This document shows, in pieces, positions 6,817-14,339 of a stretch of 19,524 nucleotides of DNA. The notes under the pieces were generated by a model that ran no database searches, had not been told where the DNA came from, and worked only from the letters and a program-made list of their open reading frames with translations. The first letter of the stretch is position 1; every line of letters begins with the position of its first letter. A program made the translations under genes and the position numbers. This DNA comes from an uncultured Streptococcus sp. (GTDB lineage Bacteria > Bacillota > Bacilli > Lactobacillales > Streptococcaceae): contig CABPWC010000018.1 of assembly GCA_902461025.1 (NCBI GenBank), forward strand, positions 1 to 19,524, in the 5' to 3' direction.

Positions 6817-7032
6817 ATGCGAAAATCATTTTATACTTGGCTTATGACAGAGCGTAATCCTAAAAGTAATAGTCCCAAAGCAATTTTAGCGGATCTTGCC
6901 TTTGAGGAGTCAGCCTTCCCAAAACATACGGATGATTTCGATCAGGTGAGTCGATTTTTAGAAGAACATGCTAGTTTTTCCTTTAATATGGGAGACTTCG
7001 ATCGTATCTGGCAAGAATATTTAGAACATTAA
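6817..7032 (+). CDS. yozE: YozE-family protein (UPF0346), function unknown
   Basis: A 71-residue acidic protein of the YozE/UPF0346 family, which folds as a small SAM-like helical bundle; its biochemical role is not established. Recognisable parts are RKSFYTWLMTER at the N-terminus, the central segment LADLAFEESAFPKHTDDFDQVSRFLEE and the C-terminal FDRIWQEYLEH. A strong ribosome-binding site (AGGGAGG) precedes the ATG, and 8 bases separate it from cvfB, so it is almost certainly the second gene of that pair. Confidence 0.9.
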   Translation: MRKSFYTWLMTERNPKSNSPKAILADLAFEESAFPKHTDDFDQVSRFLEEHASFSFNMGDFDRIWQEYLEH

Positions 7033-7053
7033 AGATACCATAGGTGTTAGGGA

Positions 7054-7082
7054 TAGCAATTTCTAAATGCCTTTGCTATAAT
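7054..7082 (+). promoter_or_regulatory. extended -10 promoter of phoH
   Basis: TATAAT (7077-7082) is preceded by TGC (7074-7076), a consensus extended -10. The -35 position holds the poor TAGCAA (7054-7059) at 17 bp. The start would be near 7089, about 28 nt before the phoH TTG codon. Confidence 0.75.
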
Positions 7083-7116
7083 AAAAAGAAATTAAAGAGT
7101 TAGAGAGGTTCTTTAT

Positions 7117-8103
7117 TTGAAGGAACATTCAATAGACATTCAGTTAAGTCATCCAGATGACCTGTTTCATCTTTTTGGTTCCAATGAACGCCATCTTCGT
7201 TTGATGGAGGATGAGTTAGATGTTATCATCCATGCTCGTACAGAGATTGTACAAGTCTTGGGAGAGGAGTCTTCTTGTGAAGAAGCTAGACAAGTAATTC
7301 AAGCCTTGATGGTCTTGGTCAATCGTGGCATGACAGTAGGAACTCCGGATGTAGTGACAGCCATCAATATGGTTAGAAACAATGAAATCGATAAGTTTGT
7401 TGCCCTCTATGAAGAAGAGATTATCAAAGACAATACTGGTAAGCCGATACGTGTAAAGACACTGGGTCAAAAACTCTATGTAGATAGTGTTAAGAACCAT
7501 GATGTGACCTTCGGGATTGGTCCAGCAGGTACAGGTAAGACCTTCCTAGCAGTGACTTTGGCAGTGACAGCTCTCAAGCGTGGTCAAGTTAAGCGTATCA
7601 TCCTGACTCGCCCAGCAGTAGAAGCTGGAGAAAGCCTAGGATTTCTACCTGGTGATTTGAAAGAAAAGGTAGATCCTTATCTTCGACCAGTCTATGATGC
7701 CTTGTACCAAATTCTTGGGAAGGACCAAACAACTCGTCTCATGGAGCGAGAAATTATTGAGATTGCGCCTTTGGCCTATATGCGTGGACGTACCTTGGAT
7801 GATGCCTTTGTTATTTTGGATGAAGCGCAAAATACAACCATCATGCAAATGAAGATGTTCTTGACACGTCTTGGATTCAATTCAAAAATGATTGTTAATG
7901 GCGATATTAGCCAGATTGACCTGCCGCGTAATGTCAAGTCAGGTTTGATTGATGCCCAGGAAAAACTTAAGAACATTCACCAGATTGACTTCGTTCATTT
8001 TTCAGCCAAGGATGTGGTTCGCCATCCAGTCGTTGCTCAGATTATTAGAGCCTATGAACCTCGACCTGTCAAAGCTGAAGAGAATCAAGAGGAAACAGAA
8101 TAA
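7117..8103 (+). CDS. phoH: PhoH-family ATPase
   Basis: PhoH/PhoL proteins are cytoplasmic P-loop ATPases related to the helicase superfamily and linked to RNA metabolism; the name comes from phosphate-starvation induction in E. coli. The 328-residue protein shows Walker A GPAGTGKT (135-142), the TRPAVEAGESLGFLPGDLKEKVDPYLRP signature and Walker B with VILDEAQN (232-239). NGDISQIDLPRNVKSGL also matches the family. The start is TTG 7117, giving MKEHSIDIQLSHP; GAGAGG about 8 nt upstream supports it. It has its own promoter and terminator and looks monocistronic. The frequent partner ybeY is not adjacent. Confidence 0.93.
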   Translation: MKEHSIDIQLSHPDDLFHLFGSNERHLRLMEDELDVIIHARTEIVQVLGEESSCEEARQVIQALMVLVNRGMTVGTPDVVTAINMVRNNEIDKFVALYEEEIIKDNTGKPIRVKTLGQKLYVDSVKNHDVTFGIGPAGTGKTFLAVTLAVTALKRGQVKRIILTRPAVEAGESLGFLPGDLKEKVDPYLRPVYDALYQILGKDQTTRLMEREIIEIAPLAYMRGRTLDDAFVILDEAQNTTIMQMKMFLTRLGFNSKMIVNGDISQIDLPRNVKSGLIDAQEKLKNIHQIDFVHFSAKDVVRHPVVAQIIRAYEPRPVKAEENQEETE

Positions 8104-8104
8104 A

Positions 8105-8137
8105 GAAAAAGAACAGTTGAAAAACTGCTCTTTTTTT
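8105..8137. terminator. bidirectional terminator between phoH and ald
   Basis: CAGTT (8114-8118) and AACTG (8123-8127) close a GAAA tetraloop. Beyond one A-C mismatch the stem continues with AAAAAGA against TCTTTTT. A-rich and T-rich flanks give a T-run on both strands, so it can end phoH (+) and the convergent ald (-). Confidence 0.85.
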
Positions 8138-8151
8138 ATCTGAATTTCTTA

Positions 8152-9264
8152 TTAAACAAGCTCACTGATAGGTGTGAAGTCACGTTCTAAACCTTCAGCA
8201 ACTGGTTGACTTGTGAGTTGACCTTGATAAGTTGTTACACCTTCACGTAAACCAGTATCTTCAAGGATTGCTTTCTTAAATCCTTTTCCTGCCAAGGCTT
8301 CGATATATGGAAGGGTCACATTTGTAAGGGCGATAGTAGAAGTACGTGCAACTGCTCCAGGAATGTTAGCAACTGCATAGTGGAGAACACCGTGTTTTTC
8401 ATAGACAGGCTCATCATGGGTTGTCACACGGTCTGCTGTTGCAATAACACCACCTTGGTCTACTGCAACGTCTACGATGACAGAACCAGGACGCATTTGT
8501 TGAACCATGTCATCTGTCACTAATTTTGGAGCTTTAGCACCAGGAATCAATACTGCACCGATAACAACGTCTGCTTCACGCACACTTGCTTCGATATTAA
8601 ATGGGTTAGACATGAGTGTTTGGATTTGGTGACCAAAGACATCTTCAAGTTCAGAGAGACGTTTAGCACTGATATCAAGAATAGTTACTTGAGCTCCTAG
8701 ACCAAGAGCGATACGTGCTGCGTGTGTACCAACGACACCACCACCGATAATGGTTACTTTTCCTTTTGGTACACCTGGGACACCACCTAAAAGAACTCCA
8801 GAGCCACCAGCTTGTTTCGTCAAGAAGTGAGCTCCGATTTGGACAGCCATACGACCTGCAACCTCACTCATTGGAACCAATAGAGGAAGTTGACCTTCAG
8901 TATTGCGTACAGTTTCATAAGCAACACCAGTTGTTTTCGCTACAAGCATAGCATCCGCTAATTCTGGGGCTGCGGCCATGTGCAAGTAGGTGAAGAGAAG
9001 CAAGTCTTCACGCAAGAACTGGTACTCACTAGCAAGGGGTTCCTTGACTTTAACAACTAACTCTGCAGCCCAGGCTTCAGCAGCAGTTGCGACAATCTCA
9101 GCTCCTTGCTTTTCATAGTCAGCATCAGCAAAACCAGATCCAAGTCCTGCATTTGTTTCAATGAGGACTCGGTGTCCACGACCGACAAGACTCTGTACAC
9201 CAGCAGGTGTCAAAGCAACACGATTTTCATTGTTTTTAATTTCCTTTGGAATTCCAATTAACAT
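8152..9264 (-). CDS. ald: alanine dehydrogenase
   Basis: Catalyses reversible oxidative deamination of L-alanine to pyruvate and ammonia with NAD+. The 370-residue protein has the family's normal length and is intact. Substrate-site residues are R15 (NRVALTP), K74 (KVKEP), H95 (YLHMA) and D269 (VDVAVDQGG). The NAD-binding loop is IIGGGVVGTHAA (172-183). The frame is open 8 codons further upstream (9288), but the ATG at 9264 has AAGGAG at proper distance and begins MLIGIPKEIKNNE as in the family. It is convergent with phoH and divergent from the GNAT gene. Its mRNA should begin with a stem-loop. As I recall, the pneumococcal copy is broken. Confidence 0.95.
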   Translation of the reverse strand: MLIGIPKEIKNNENRVALTPAGVQSLVGRGHRVLIETNAGLGSGFADADYEKQGAEIVATAAEAWAAELVVKVKEPLASEYQFLREDLLLFTYLHMAAAPELADAMLVAKTTGVAYETVRNTEGQLPLLVPMSEVAGRMAVQIGAHFLTKQAGGSGVLLGGVPGVPKGKVTIIGGGVVGTHAARIALGLGAQVTILDISAKRLSELEDVFGHQIQTLMSNPFNIEASVREADVVIGAVLIPGAKAPKLVTDDMVQQMRPGSVIVDVAVDQGGVIATADRVTTHDEPVYEKHGVLHYAVANIPGAVARTSTIALTNVTLPYIEALAGKGFKKAILEDTGLREGVTTYQGQLTSQPVAEGLERDFTPISELV

Positions 9265-9307
9265 AGAGATTAGCTCCTTATTTAACATCTAGGTTCTTAT
9301 ACGAAAT

Positions 9308-9341
9308 CATCACAGGAAGAACCCAGTCTTTTCTTGTGATG
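9308..9341 (-). promoter_or_regulatory. stem-loop at the predicted 5' end of ald mRNA
   Basis: On the minus strand CATCACA (9341-9335) pairs with TGTGATG (9314-9308), and AGAA/TTCT extends the helix beyond a small bulge. The predicted start of transcription (about 9340) coincides with the first base of the stem, so the mRNA would carry a 5'-terminal hairpin, an arrangement that often stabilises transcripts. Read on the plus strand it is followed by TTTTTATTTT and looks like a terminator against antisense reading. Confidence 0.5.
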
Positions 9342-9346
9342 TTTTT

Positions 9347-9375
9347 ATTTTATATGAAACCGCTATAAATTGCAA
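9347..9375 (-). promoter_or_regulatory. ald promoter
   Basis: On the minus strand TTGCAA (9375-9370) and TAAAAT (9352-9347) are 17 bp apart, a good vegetative promoter. It predicts a start near 9340 and a leader of about 76 nt. It faces away from the GNAT promoter, with 7 bp between the two -35 boxes. Confidence 0.7.
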
Positions 9376-9382
9376 GAAAAAC

Positions 9383-9411
9383 TTGTAAACCTATTTCTTT
9401 TATGTTATTCT
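9383..9411 (+). promoter_or_regulatory. promoter of the GNAT gene
   Basis: TTGTAA (9383-9388), 17 bp, then TATTCT (9406-9411) with TG at 9403-9404 as an extended -10. The start would be near 9418. Since the -10 lies inside the longest open frame, it supports translation from ATG 9441. Confidence 0.7.
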
Positions 9412-9440
9412 TTTACCAACCTATTTTAGGAGGTGAAATC

Positions 9441-10010
9441 ATGGAATCACTATTTATTAAACTAGCTAAGCATCTCGTTATCGAAACAGAGCGCTTAGTA
9501 CTTAGACCTGTAACACTTGATGATGCAGAAGCCATGTTTGAGTATGCTTCAGATAAAGAAACTACGCGCTACACTTTTCCAACCAATCAAAGTCTAGAGG
9601 AAACAAAGAATAACATTGCCCAGTTTTATCTAGCCAATCCATTGGGTCGATGGGGAATTGAATTAAAAAGTACAGGAGAGTTTATCGGAACCATTGACCT
9701 GCACAAGATCGATACTGTTCTTAAGAAGGCAGCCATTGGGTATATTATCAATCAAAAATATTGGAATCAAGGTTTGACAACTGAAGCCAATCGAGCTGTA
9801 ATTGAACTGGCTTTTGAAAAGATAGGAATGAATAAGTTAGATGCCTTTCATGATAAGGATAATCCCGCATCAGGAAAGGTCATGGAGAAATCAGGAATGC
9901 GTTTCTCTCACGAAGAACCATATGCTAGAATGGATAAAAGTGAACCTGGAAGATTCGTAACAGATGTCCATTATGTTTTGACCAAGGAAGATTATTTTGC
10001 AAATAAGTAA
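9441..10010 (+). CDS. GNAT-family N-acetyltransferase (RimJ/RimL type)
   Basis: Acetyl-CoA-dependent acetyltransferase; the substrate cannot be told from sequence. The 189-residue protein shows IETERLVLRPVTLDDAEAMF (14-33), the acetyl-CoA loop region YWNQGLTTEANRAVIELAF (107-125) and the C-terminal NPASGKVMEKSGM (141-153), all typical of the RimJ/RimL subgroup. These enzymes modify ribosomal-protein N-termini or small molecules. The frame is open to 9402, but ATG 9441 follows the near-perfect ribosome-binding site AGGAGGTGA, and the gene's own promoter lies in the upstream part. It is monocistronic: a terminator follows at once. Confidence 0.9.
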   Translation: MESLFIKLAKHLVIETERLVLRPVTLDDAEAMFEYASDKETTRYTFPTNQSLEETKNNIAQFYLANPLGRWGIELKSTGEFIGTIDLHKIDTVLKKAAIGYIINQKYWNQGLTTEANRAVIELAFEKIGMNKLDAFHDKDNPASGKVMEKSGMRFSHEEPYARMDKSEPGRFVTDVHYVLTKEDYFANK

Positions 10011-10011
10011 G

Positions 10012-10042
10012 CAGTTGAAAAAGATTTTTCAGCTGTTTTTTC
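10012..10042 (+). terminator. intrinsic terminator after the GNAT gene
   Basis: CAGTTGAAAA (10012-10021) pairs with TTTTCAGCTG (10026-10035), one G-T wobble, loop AGAT, followed by TTTTTTCTTTC. Its T-rich tail runs up to the competence box at 10050 and may also provide the T-rich upstream element seen at functional cin-boxes. Confidence 0.85.
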
Positions 10043-10049
10043 TTTCTCT

Positions 10050-10057
10050 TACGAATA
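10050..10057 (+). promoter_or_regulatory. SigX/ComX cin-box of the comEA operon
   Basis: TACGAATA is the exact core of the competence sigma-factor (ComX/SigX) box. It is preceded by a T-rich stretch (10036-10050) and lies 20 bp before the comEA start codon. No vegetative -35/-10 pair is seen, so comEA-comEC should be expressed only during competence. Confidence 0.9.
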
Positions 10058-10076
10058 AGCTAAGAGAGGAGAAAAT

Positions 10077-10718
10077 ATGGAAGAACTTATTGAGAAAATC
10101 AAAGAATATAAAATCATTGTTATCTGTGCTAGTTTGGGCTTGGTCTTAGGCGGATTTTTCCTCTTAAAGCCAGTCGCTCAAACACCGGCTAAGGAAAGCA
10201 ATTTGCAAACAGAAGTTACAACTGTTTCAAAGGATTCGACGGAGGAAAAGGAAGATAAAAATCAGAAGGAAGAAGTGGTGGAGCAAGATCTGATTACTGT
10301 TGATGTAAAAGGTGCGGTCAAATCACCTGGAATCTATGATTTGCCAGTTGGAAGTCGTATCAACGATGCTGTCCAAAAAGCGGGTGGCTTGACAGATAAT
10401 GCTGATAGTAAGTCTATCAATCTTGCCCAGAGAATTAGTGACGAAGCACTTGTTTATGTTCCGACTAAGGAAGAAGCTACCAACCAAGAGGCACATTCAA
10501 ATGCTTCCAACACCAAAGAAAACAAGAAAGTCAATCTCAATAAAGCCAGTTTAGAGGAGCTGAAACAAGTCAAGGGGTTGGGAGCCAAACGTGCTCAGGA
10601 TATCATCGACCATCGTGAGTCCAACGGTAAGTTTAAGTCAGTTGATGAGCTCAAAAAGGTTTCTGGTATTGGTGCAAAAACGATAGAAAAGTTAAAAGAA
10701 TATGTCACAGTGGATTAG
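10077..10718 (+). CDS. comEA: competence DNA receptor ComEA (CelA)
   Basis: Membrane-anchored receptor that binds incoming double-stranded DNA at the cell surface and helps pass it to the ComEC channel. The 213-residue protein has one N-terminal membrane segment (about 12-31), then a flexible charged region rich in K, E and T (about 32-70). A SLBB domain follows (about 71-129, DLITVDVKGAVKSPGIYDLPVGS), then a C-terminal tandem helix-hairpin-helix DNA-binding domain (about 151-213) with VKGLGA (165-170) and VSGIGA (195-200). GAGAGGAG precedes the ATG. Its end overlaps comEC by 17 bases. The cin-box upstream marks it as a late competence gene; pneumococcal literature calls it celA. Confidence 0.96.
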   Translation: MEELIEKIKEYKIIVICASLGLVLGGFFLLKPVAQTPAKESNLQTEVTTVSKDSTEEKEDKNQKEEVVEQDLITVDVKGAVKSPGIYDLPVGSRINDAVQKAGGLTDNADSKSINLAQRISDEALVYVPTKEEATNQEAHSNASNTKENKKVNLNKASLEELKQVKGLGAKRAQDIIDHRESNGKFKSVDELKKVSGIGAKTIEKLKEYVTVD

Positions 10719-12915
10719 TCGATTTCCCATCCCCAAAATCTATCTCAGTTTTCTCCTGCTTTGGCTCTACTATGCTATCTTTTCAGCAAGCTTTTTAGCA
10801 CTTTTGGGCTTTGTCTTTTTACTGCTTTGCCTCTTTTTTCAATTTTCATGGAAGACTGTGGTCAAGGTTCTATTTGTTTGTGGTCTTTTTGGAAGCTGGT
10901 TTATATTTCAAAAATGGCAACAAGAAGAAGCTAGCCAACATCTTGTTGACTCCGTTAATACGGTACGAATCTTGCCTGATACTATCAAGATCAATGGAGA
11001 TAGTTTATCCTTTCGTGGGAAGGCTGATGGCAGAATTTTTCAGGTCCATTATAAATTCCAGTTAGAGGCTGAAAAGGAAAGGTTTAAAGAGTTATCTGAA
11101 CTGCATGAGATTGTAGTAAAAGGAAAGCTAGCTATTCCTCAGGGAGCAAATAATTTTGCTGGATTTGATTATCGAAACTATCTCAAAATACAGGGGATTT
11201 ATCAGACCTTAACTATATCGGAAATTGTCGAATTAAAGAAAATATCCAGCTGGGATATAGGAGAAAATCTATCCAGCTTGCGGAGAAAAGCAGTTGTCTG
11301 GATAAAAAGGAAATTTCCTGACCCCATGCGTAATTATATGACAGGTCTTTTATTAGGGCACTTGGATACAGATTTTGAGGAAATGAATGAACTCTATTCC
11401 AGTCTAGGGATTATTCACCTTTTTGCTTTGTCAGGGATGCAGGTTGGTTTCTTCATGAATGCTTTTAAAAAGTCACTCTTACGATTGGGTTTGACGCAAG
11501 AGAAGTTCAAATGGCTTGCCTATACTTTTTCTTTGGTCTATGCAGGTTTGACAGGGTTCTCAGCTTCTGTTATTAGAAGTCTGTTACAAAAACTTTTGGC
11601 TCAACATGGCTTCAAGGGACTGGATAATTTTGCTTTGACGATTCTTATTCTATTTCTTATCATGCCGAATTTCTTCCTAACTGCTGGTGGAGTGCTCTCC
11701 TGTGCCTATGCCTTTATCCTGACCATGACTGGTGAAGAAGTAGCAGCAGGAATAAAAGGTCTGGTGAGAGAAAGTTTCATTATTTCCTTAGGAATTCTGC
11801 CGATTTTATCATTCTATTTTTCTGAATTTCAACCTTGGTCCATACTCTTAACCTTTGTTTTTTCTTTTTTATTTGATATGGTCTTGCTACCACTTTTATC
11901 AATACTCTTCTGTCTGTCATGGATATATCCTATTACCCAGTTTAACTTTCTCTTTGAATGGCTAGAGAACATCATACGCTATGTATCTCAGCTATCTACT
12001 AGGCCCTTTATTTTTGGTCAACCGAGTCTTTGGGTTCTGGTGTTTCTTTTAATTTCTTTGGCTATAGTCTATGACTATCGTAAAAATTTGAAGAAAGCAC
12101 CTTTGCTTATCCTATTTATCGTTTCCCTTTTCTTAGTAACCAAACATCCACTGGAAAATGAAATCACAGTCCTAGACATGGAGCAGGGACGGAGCATTTT
12201 CCTAAGAGACATGACAGGAAAGACAATATTACTGGATGTCGGTGAAAAGTTAGCAGTTGAGAAAAAAGAAGCTTGGCAGGAGAAAGTCACCTCGAGCATT
12301 GCCAAACGGAGTTTAATTCCCTATCTGAAAAGTCGAGGAGTGGCAAAGATTGATCAGCTTGTTTTAACGGATAGTGAACCTAAGCAGCTAGACCATCTAC
12401 TAGAAATTAGTAAAGCCTTCAATCTTGGAGAGATTCTAGTAACTGAAGAAACTCTATCTAAAAGAGAATTTATGGATAAATTAAAGGAAAGTAACTTGAA
12501 AGTACGTCCTATTAAAACAGGAGAGCAGTTATATATTTTTGGGAGTAGTTTAGAAGTAATCGAAAATCAAAACAGTGATAGTAAAACCTCAATAGCCATG
12601 TATGGAAAACTACTAAATCAAACTTTTCTAGTCACTGGAAATATAGAGGAGAAGTTCTTAAACAAGTCTTATCCAAAAATCCAAGCAGATGTAGTGCTAA
12701 CTCATCAGCAAGCATCGAAGAAAAAGACAGATGTCGAAGTCTTCGAAATCTTTCAGCCTAAAATCACTGTCGTTTCTGTAGACAAGAAGAAAAAATTTAA
12801 AGAAAAAAATGGGGAGAACAACCATGAATATGGGAATTCGATTTACAAAACGGATAAAAAAGGAGCCATTCGTTTCAAAGGCTGGAGTTCTTGGAAACTG
12901 GAAACAGTTCGATGA
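10702..12915 (+). CDS. comEC: competence DNA channel ComEC (CelB)
   Basis: Polytopic membrane protein that carries single-stranded DNA into the cell during transformation. The 737-residue protein begins with two or more hydrophobic helices (about 12-75), followed by an OB-like soluble part (about 85-185). The competence domain of many membrane segments comes next (about 195-480), with the conserved HLFALSGMQVG (239-249). The C-terminal part (about 485-737) aligns with the metallo-beta-lactamase-like domain but is degenerate. LDVGQGDS is LDMEQGRS (491-498), the HxHxDH block is DSEPKQ (557-562), and the later HHGS block reads HQQAS (668-672). The ATG lies inside comEA with only a weak ribosome-binding site, suggesting coupling. 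The frame itself is unbroken. Confidence 0.95.
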   Translation: MSQWISRFPIPKIYLSFLLLWLYYAIFSASFLALLGFVFLLLCLFFQFSWKTVVKVLFVCGLFGSWFIFQKWQQEEASQHLVDSVNTVRILPDTIKINGDSLSFRGKADGRIFQVHYKFQLEAEKERFKELSELHEIVVKGKLAIPQGANNFAGFDYRNYLKIQGIYQTLTISEIVELKKISSWDIGENLSSLRRKAVVWIKRKFPDPMRNYMTGLLLGHLDTDFEEMNELYSSLGIIHLFALSGMQVGFFMNAFKKSLLRLGLTQEKFKWLAYTFSLVYAGLTGFSASVIRSLLQKLLAQHGFKGLDNFALTILILFLIMPNFFLTAGGVLSCAYAFILTMTGEEVAAGIKGLVRESFIISLGILPILSFYFSEFQPWSILLTFVFSFLFDMVLLPLLSILFCLSWIYPITQFNFLFEWLENIIRYVSQLSTRPFIFGQPSLWVLVFLLISLAIVYDYRKNLKKAPLLILFIVSLFLVTKHPLENEITVLDMEQGRSIFLRDMTGKTILLDVGEKLAVEKKEAWQEKVTSSIAKRSLIPYLKSRGVAKIDQLVLTDSEPKQLDHLLEISKAFNLGEILVTEETLSKREFMDKLKESNLKVRPIKTGEQLYIFGSSLEVIENQNSDSKTSIAMYGKLLNQTFLVTGNIEEKFLNKSYPKIQADVVLTHQQASKKKTDVEVFEIFQPKITVVSVDKKKKFKEKNGENNHEYGNSIYKTDKKGAIRFKGWSSWKLETVR

Positions 12916-12955
12916 ATTTGAACTTTAGAAGAAAATTAAAATTGTCTAAACAATC

Positions 12956-12991
12956 AATCAAAACTTGATTTTAAAACCTTTTTGCTATAAA
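12956..12991 (+). promoter_or_regulatory. small hairpin and promoter before the U32 gene
   Basis: AATCAA (12956-12961) and TTGATT (12965-12970) form a 6-bp stem with a 3-base loop, a weak possible end for the com transcript. The same TTGATT can act as a -35. TATAAA (12986-12991) with TG at 12983-12984 is an extended -10, with a spacer of only 15 bp. Transcription would begin near 12998, about 40 nt before the U32 start. Confidence 0.5.
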
Positions 12992-13038
12992 ATGGTAAAG
13001 ATTAGTGTCAAACTTTTATATTGTAAATAGGAGAAAAC

Positions 13039-14325
13039 ATGACAAAAACTTTGAAACGTCCTGAGGTTCTATCACCTGCAGGAACACTAGAAAAACTGAA
13101 AGTAGCTGTTCAATACGGAGCAGATGCTGTCTTTATCGGTGGTCAGGCCTATGGTCTTCGTAGCCGTGCGGGAAACTTCACTTTCGAACAGATGGAAGAA
13201 GGAGTTAAATTTGCGGCTAAATATGGAGCTAAAGTGTATGTAGCAGCCAATATGGTTATGCACGAAGGAAATGAGGAAGGCGCTGGAGAATGGTTCCGTA
13301 AACTACGTGACATCGGTATTGCAGCGGTTATCGTATCAGATCCAGCCTTGATTATGATTGCAGCAACGGAAGCACCAGGACTTGAAATCCACCTGTCAAC
13401 ACAAGCTAGTGCAACCAACTATGAAACACTAGAATTTTGGAAAGAACTTGGTTTGACGCGTGTCGTTTTGGCGCGTGAGGTTTCTATGGAAGAATTGGCA
13501 GAGATTCGCAAACGTACAGACGTTGAGATTGAAGCCTTTGTCCATGGAGCTATGTGTATCTCATACTCTGGTCGTTGTACTCTATCAAACCATATGAGCA
13601 TGCGTGATGCCAACCGTGGTGGATGTTCACAATCTTGCCGTTGGAAATACGACCTTTACGATATGCCGTTTGGCAAAGAACGTAAGAGTCTCAAGGGAGA
13701 AATTCCTGAAGAATTCTCTATGTCTGCGGTTGATATGTCGATGATTGACCATATCCCAGATATGATTGAAAATGGTGTGGACAGTCTAAAAATTGAAGGT
13801 CGTATGAAGTCTATTCACTACGTATCAACAGTAACCAACTGCTACAAGGCTGCTGTTGATGCCTATCTTGAGAGTCCTGAAAAGTTTGAAGCTATTAAGC
13901 AAGACTTGATTGATGAAATGTGGAAGGTTGCCCAACGTGAATTGGCTACAGGATTCTACTATGGCACTCCATCTGAAAACGAACAACTGTTTGGCGCTCG
14001 TCGTAAGATTCCAGAATACAAGTTTGTTGCTGAAGTAGTAGCTTATGATGATGCGACTCAGACAGCAACTATTCGCCAACGTAACGTTATCAATGAAGGT
14101 GACCAAGTTGAATTCTATGGTCCAGGTTTCCGTCATTTTGAAACTTATATTGAAGACCTTCATGATGCTAAAGGAAATAAAATCGACCGTGCACCAAACC
14201 CAATGGAACTTTTGACCATCAAGGTTCCTCAACCAGTACAAGCTGGCGATATGGTACGTGCTTTGAAAGAAGGTCTGATTAATCTATACAAAGAAGATGG
14301 GACAAGCGTCACAGTTCGTGCCTAG
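13039..14325 (+). CDS. U32-family protein, TrhP-type tRNA uridine hydroxylation enzyme
   Basis: Peptidase-U32 family. Members were first called collagenases, but the YegQ/YrrO (TrhP) branch acts in prephenate-dependent 5-hydroxylation of wobble uridine 34 in tRNA, the first step to mo5U/cmo5U. The 428-residue protein starts with a TIM-barrel-like domain (RPEVLSPAGTLEKLKVAVQYGADAVFIGG). It has the U32 signature EAFVHGAMCISYSGRCTLS (165-183). Cysteines C173, C180, C196 and C200 fit an iron-sulfur cluster site. A C-terminal beta domain runs from about 330 to 428. The ribosome-binding site TAGGAG precedes ATG 13039. Length resembles B. subtilis YrrO (TrhP2) rather than the shorter YrrN. Exact substrate is inferred from the family. 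Confidence 0.88.
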   Translation: MTKTLKRPEVLSPAGTLEKLKVAVQYGADAVFIGGQAYGLRSRAGNFTFEQMEEGVKFAAKYGAKVYVAANMVMHEGNEEGAGEWFRKLRDIGIAAVIVSDPALIMIAATEAPGLEIHLSTQASATNYETLEFWKELGLTRVVLAREVSMEELAEIRKRTDVEIEAFVHGAMCISYSGRCTLSNHMSMRDANRGGCSQSCRWKYDLYDMPFGKERKSLKGEIPEEFSMSAVDMSMIDHIPDMIENGVDSLKIEGRMKSIHYVSTVTNCYKAAVDAYLESPEKFEAIKQDLIDEMWKVAQRELATGFYYGTPSENEQLFGARRKIPEYKFVAEVVAYDDATQTATIRQRNVINEGDQVEFYGPGFRHFETYIEDLHDAKGNKIDRAPNPMELLTIKVPQPVQAGDMVRALKEGLINLYKEDGTSVTVRA

Positions 14326-14339
14326 AAAAGGATTAGATA

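Noticed and set aside
7216..7500. 94-codon minus-strand frame inside phoH
   Set aside because: Antisense shadow with no promoter or ribosome-binding site; the plus-strand PhoH sequence is conserved.
9265..9288. Longer N-terminus for alanine dehydrogenase
   Set aside because: The eight extra codons contain the ribosome-binding site (AAGGAG) for the family-like start at 9264.
9402..9440. Longer N-terminus for the GNAT protein
   Set aside because: The ATG at 9402 lies upstream of and within the -10 region of the gene's own promoter and has no ribosome-binding site; AGGAGGTGA supports 9441.
13825..14241. 138-codon open frame on the minus strand inside the U32 gene
   Set aside because: Antisense shadow of a conserved protein, with no ribosome-binding site or recognisable motif.
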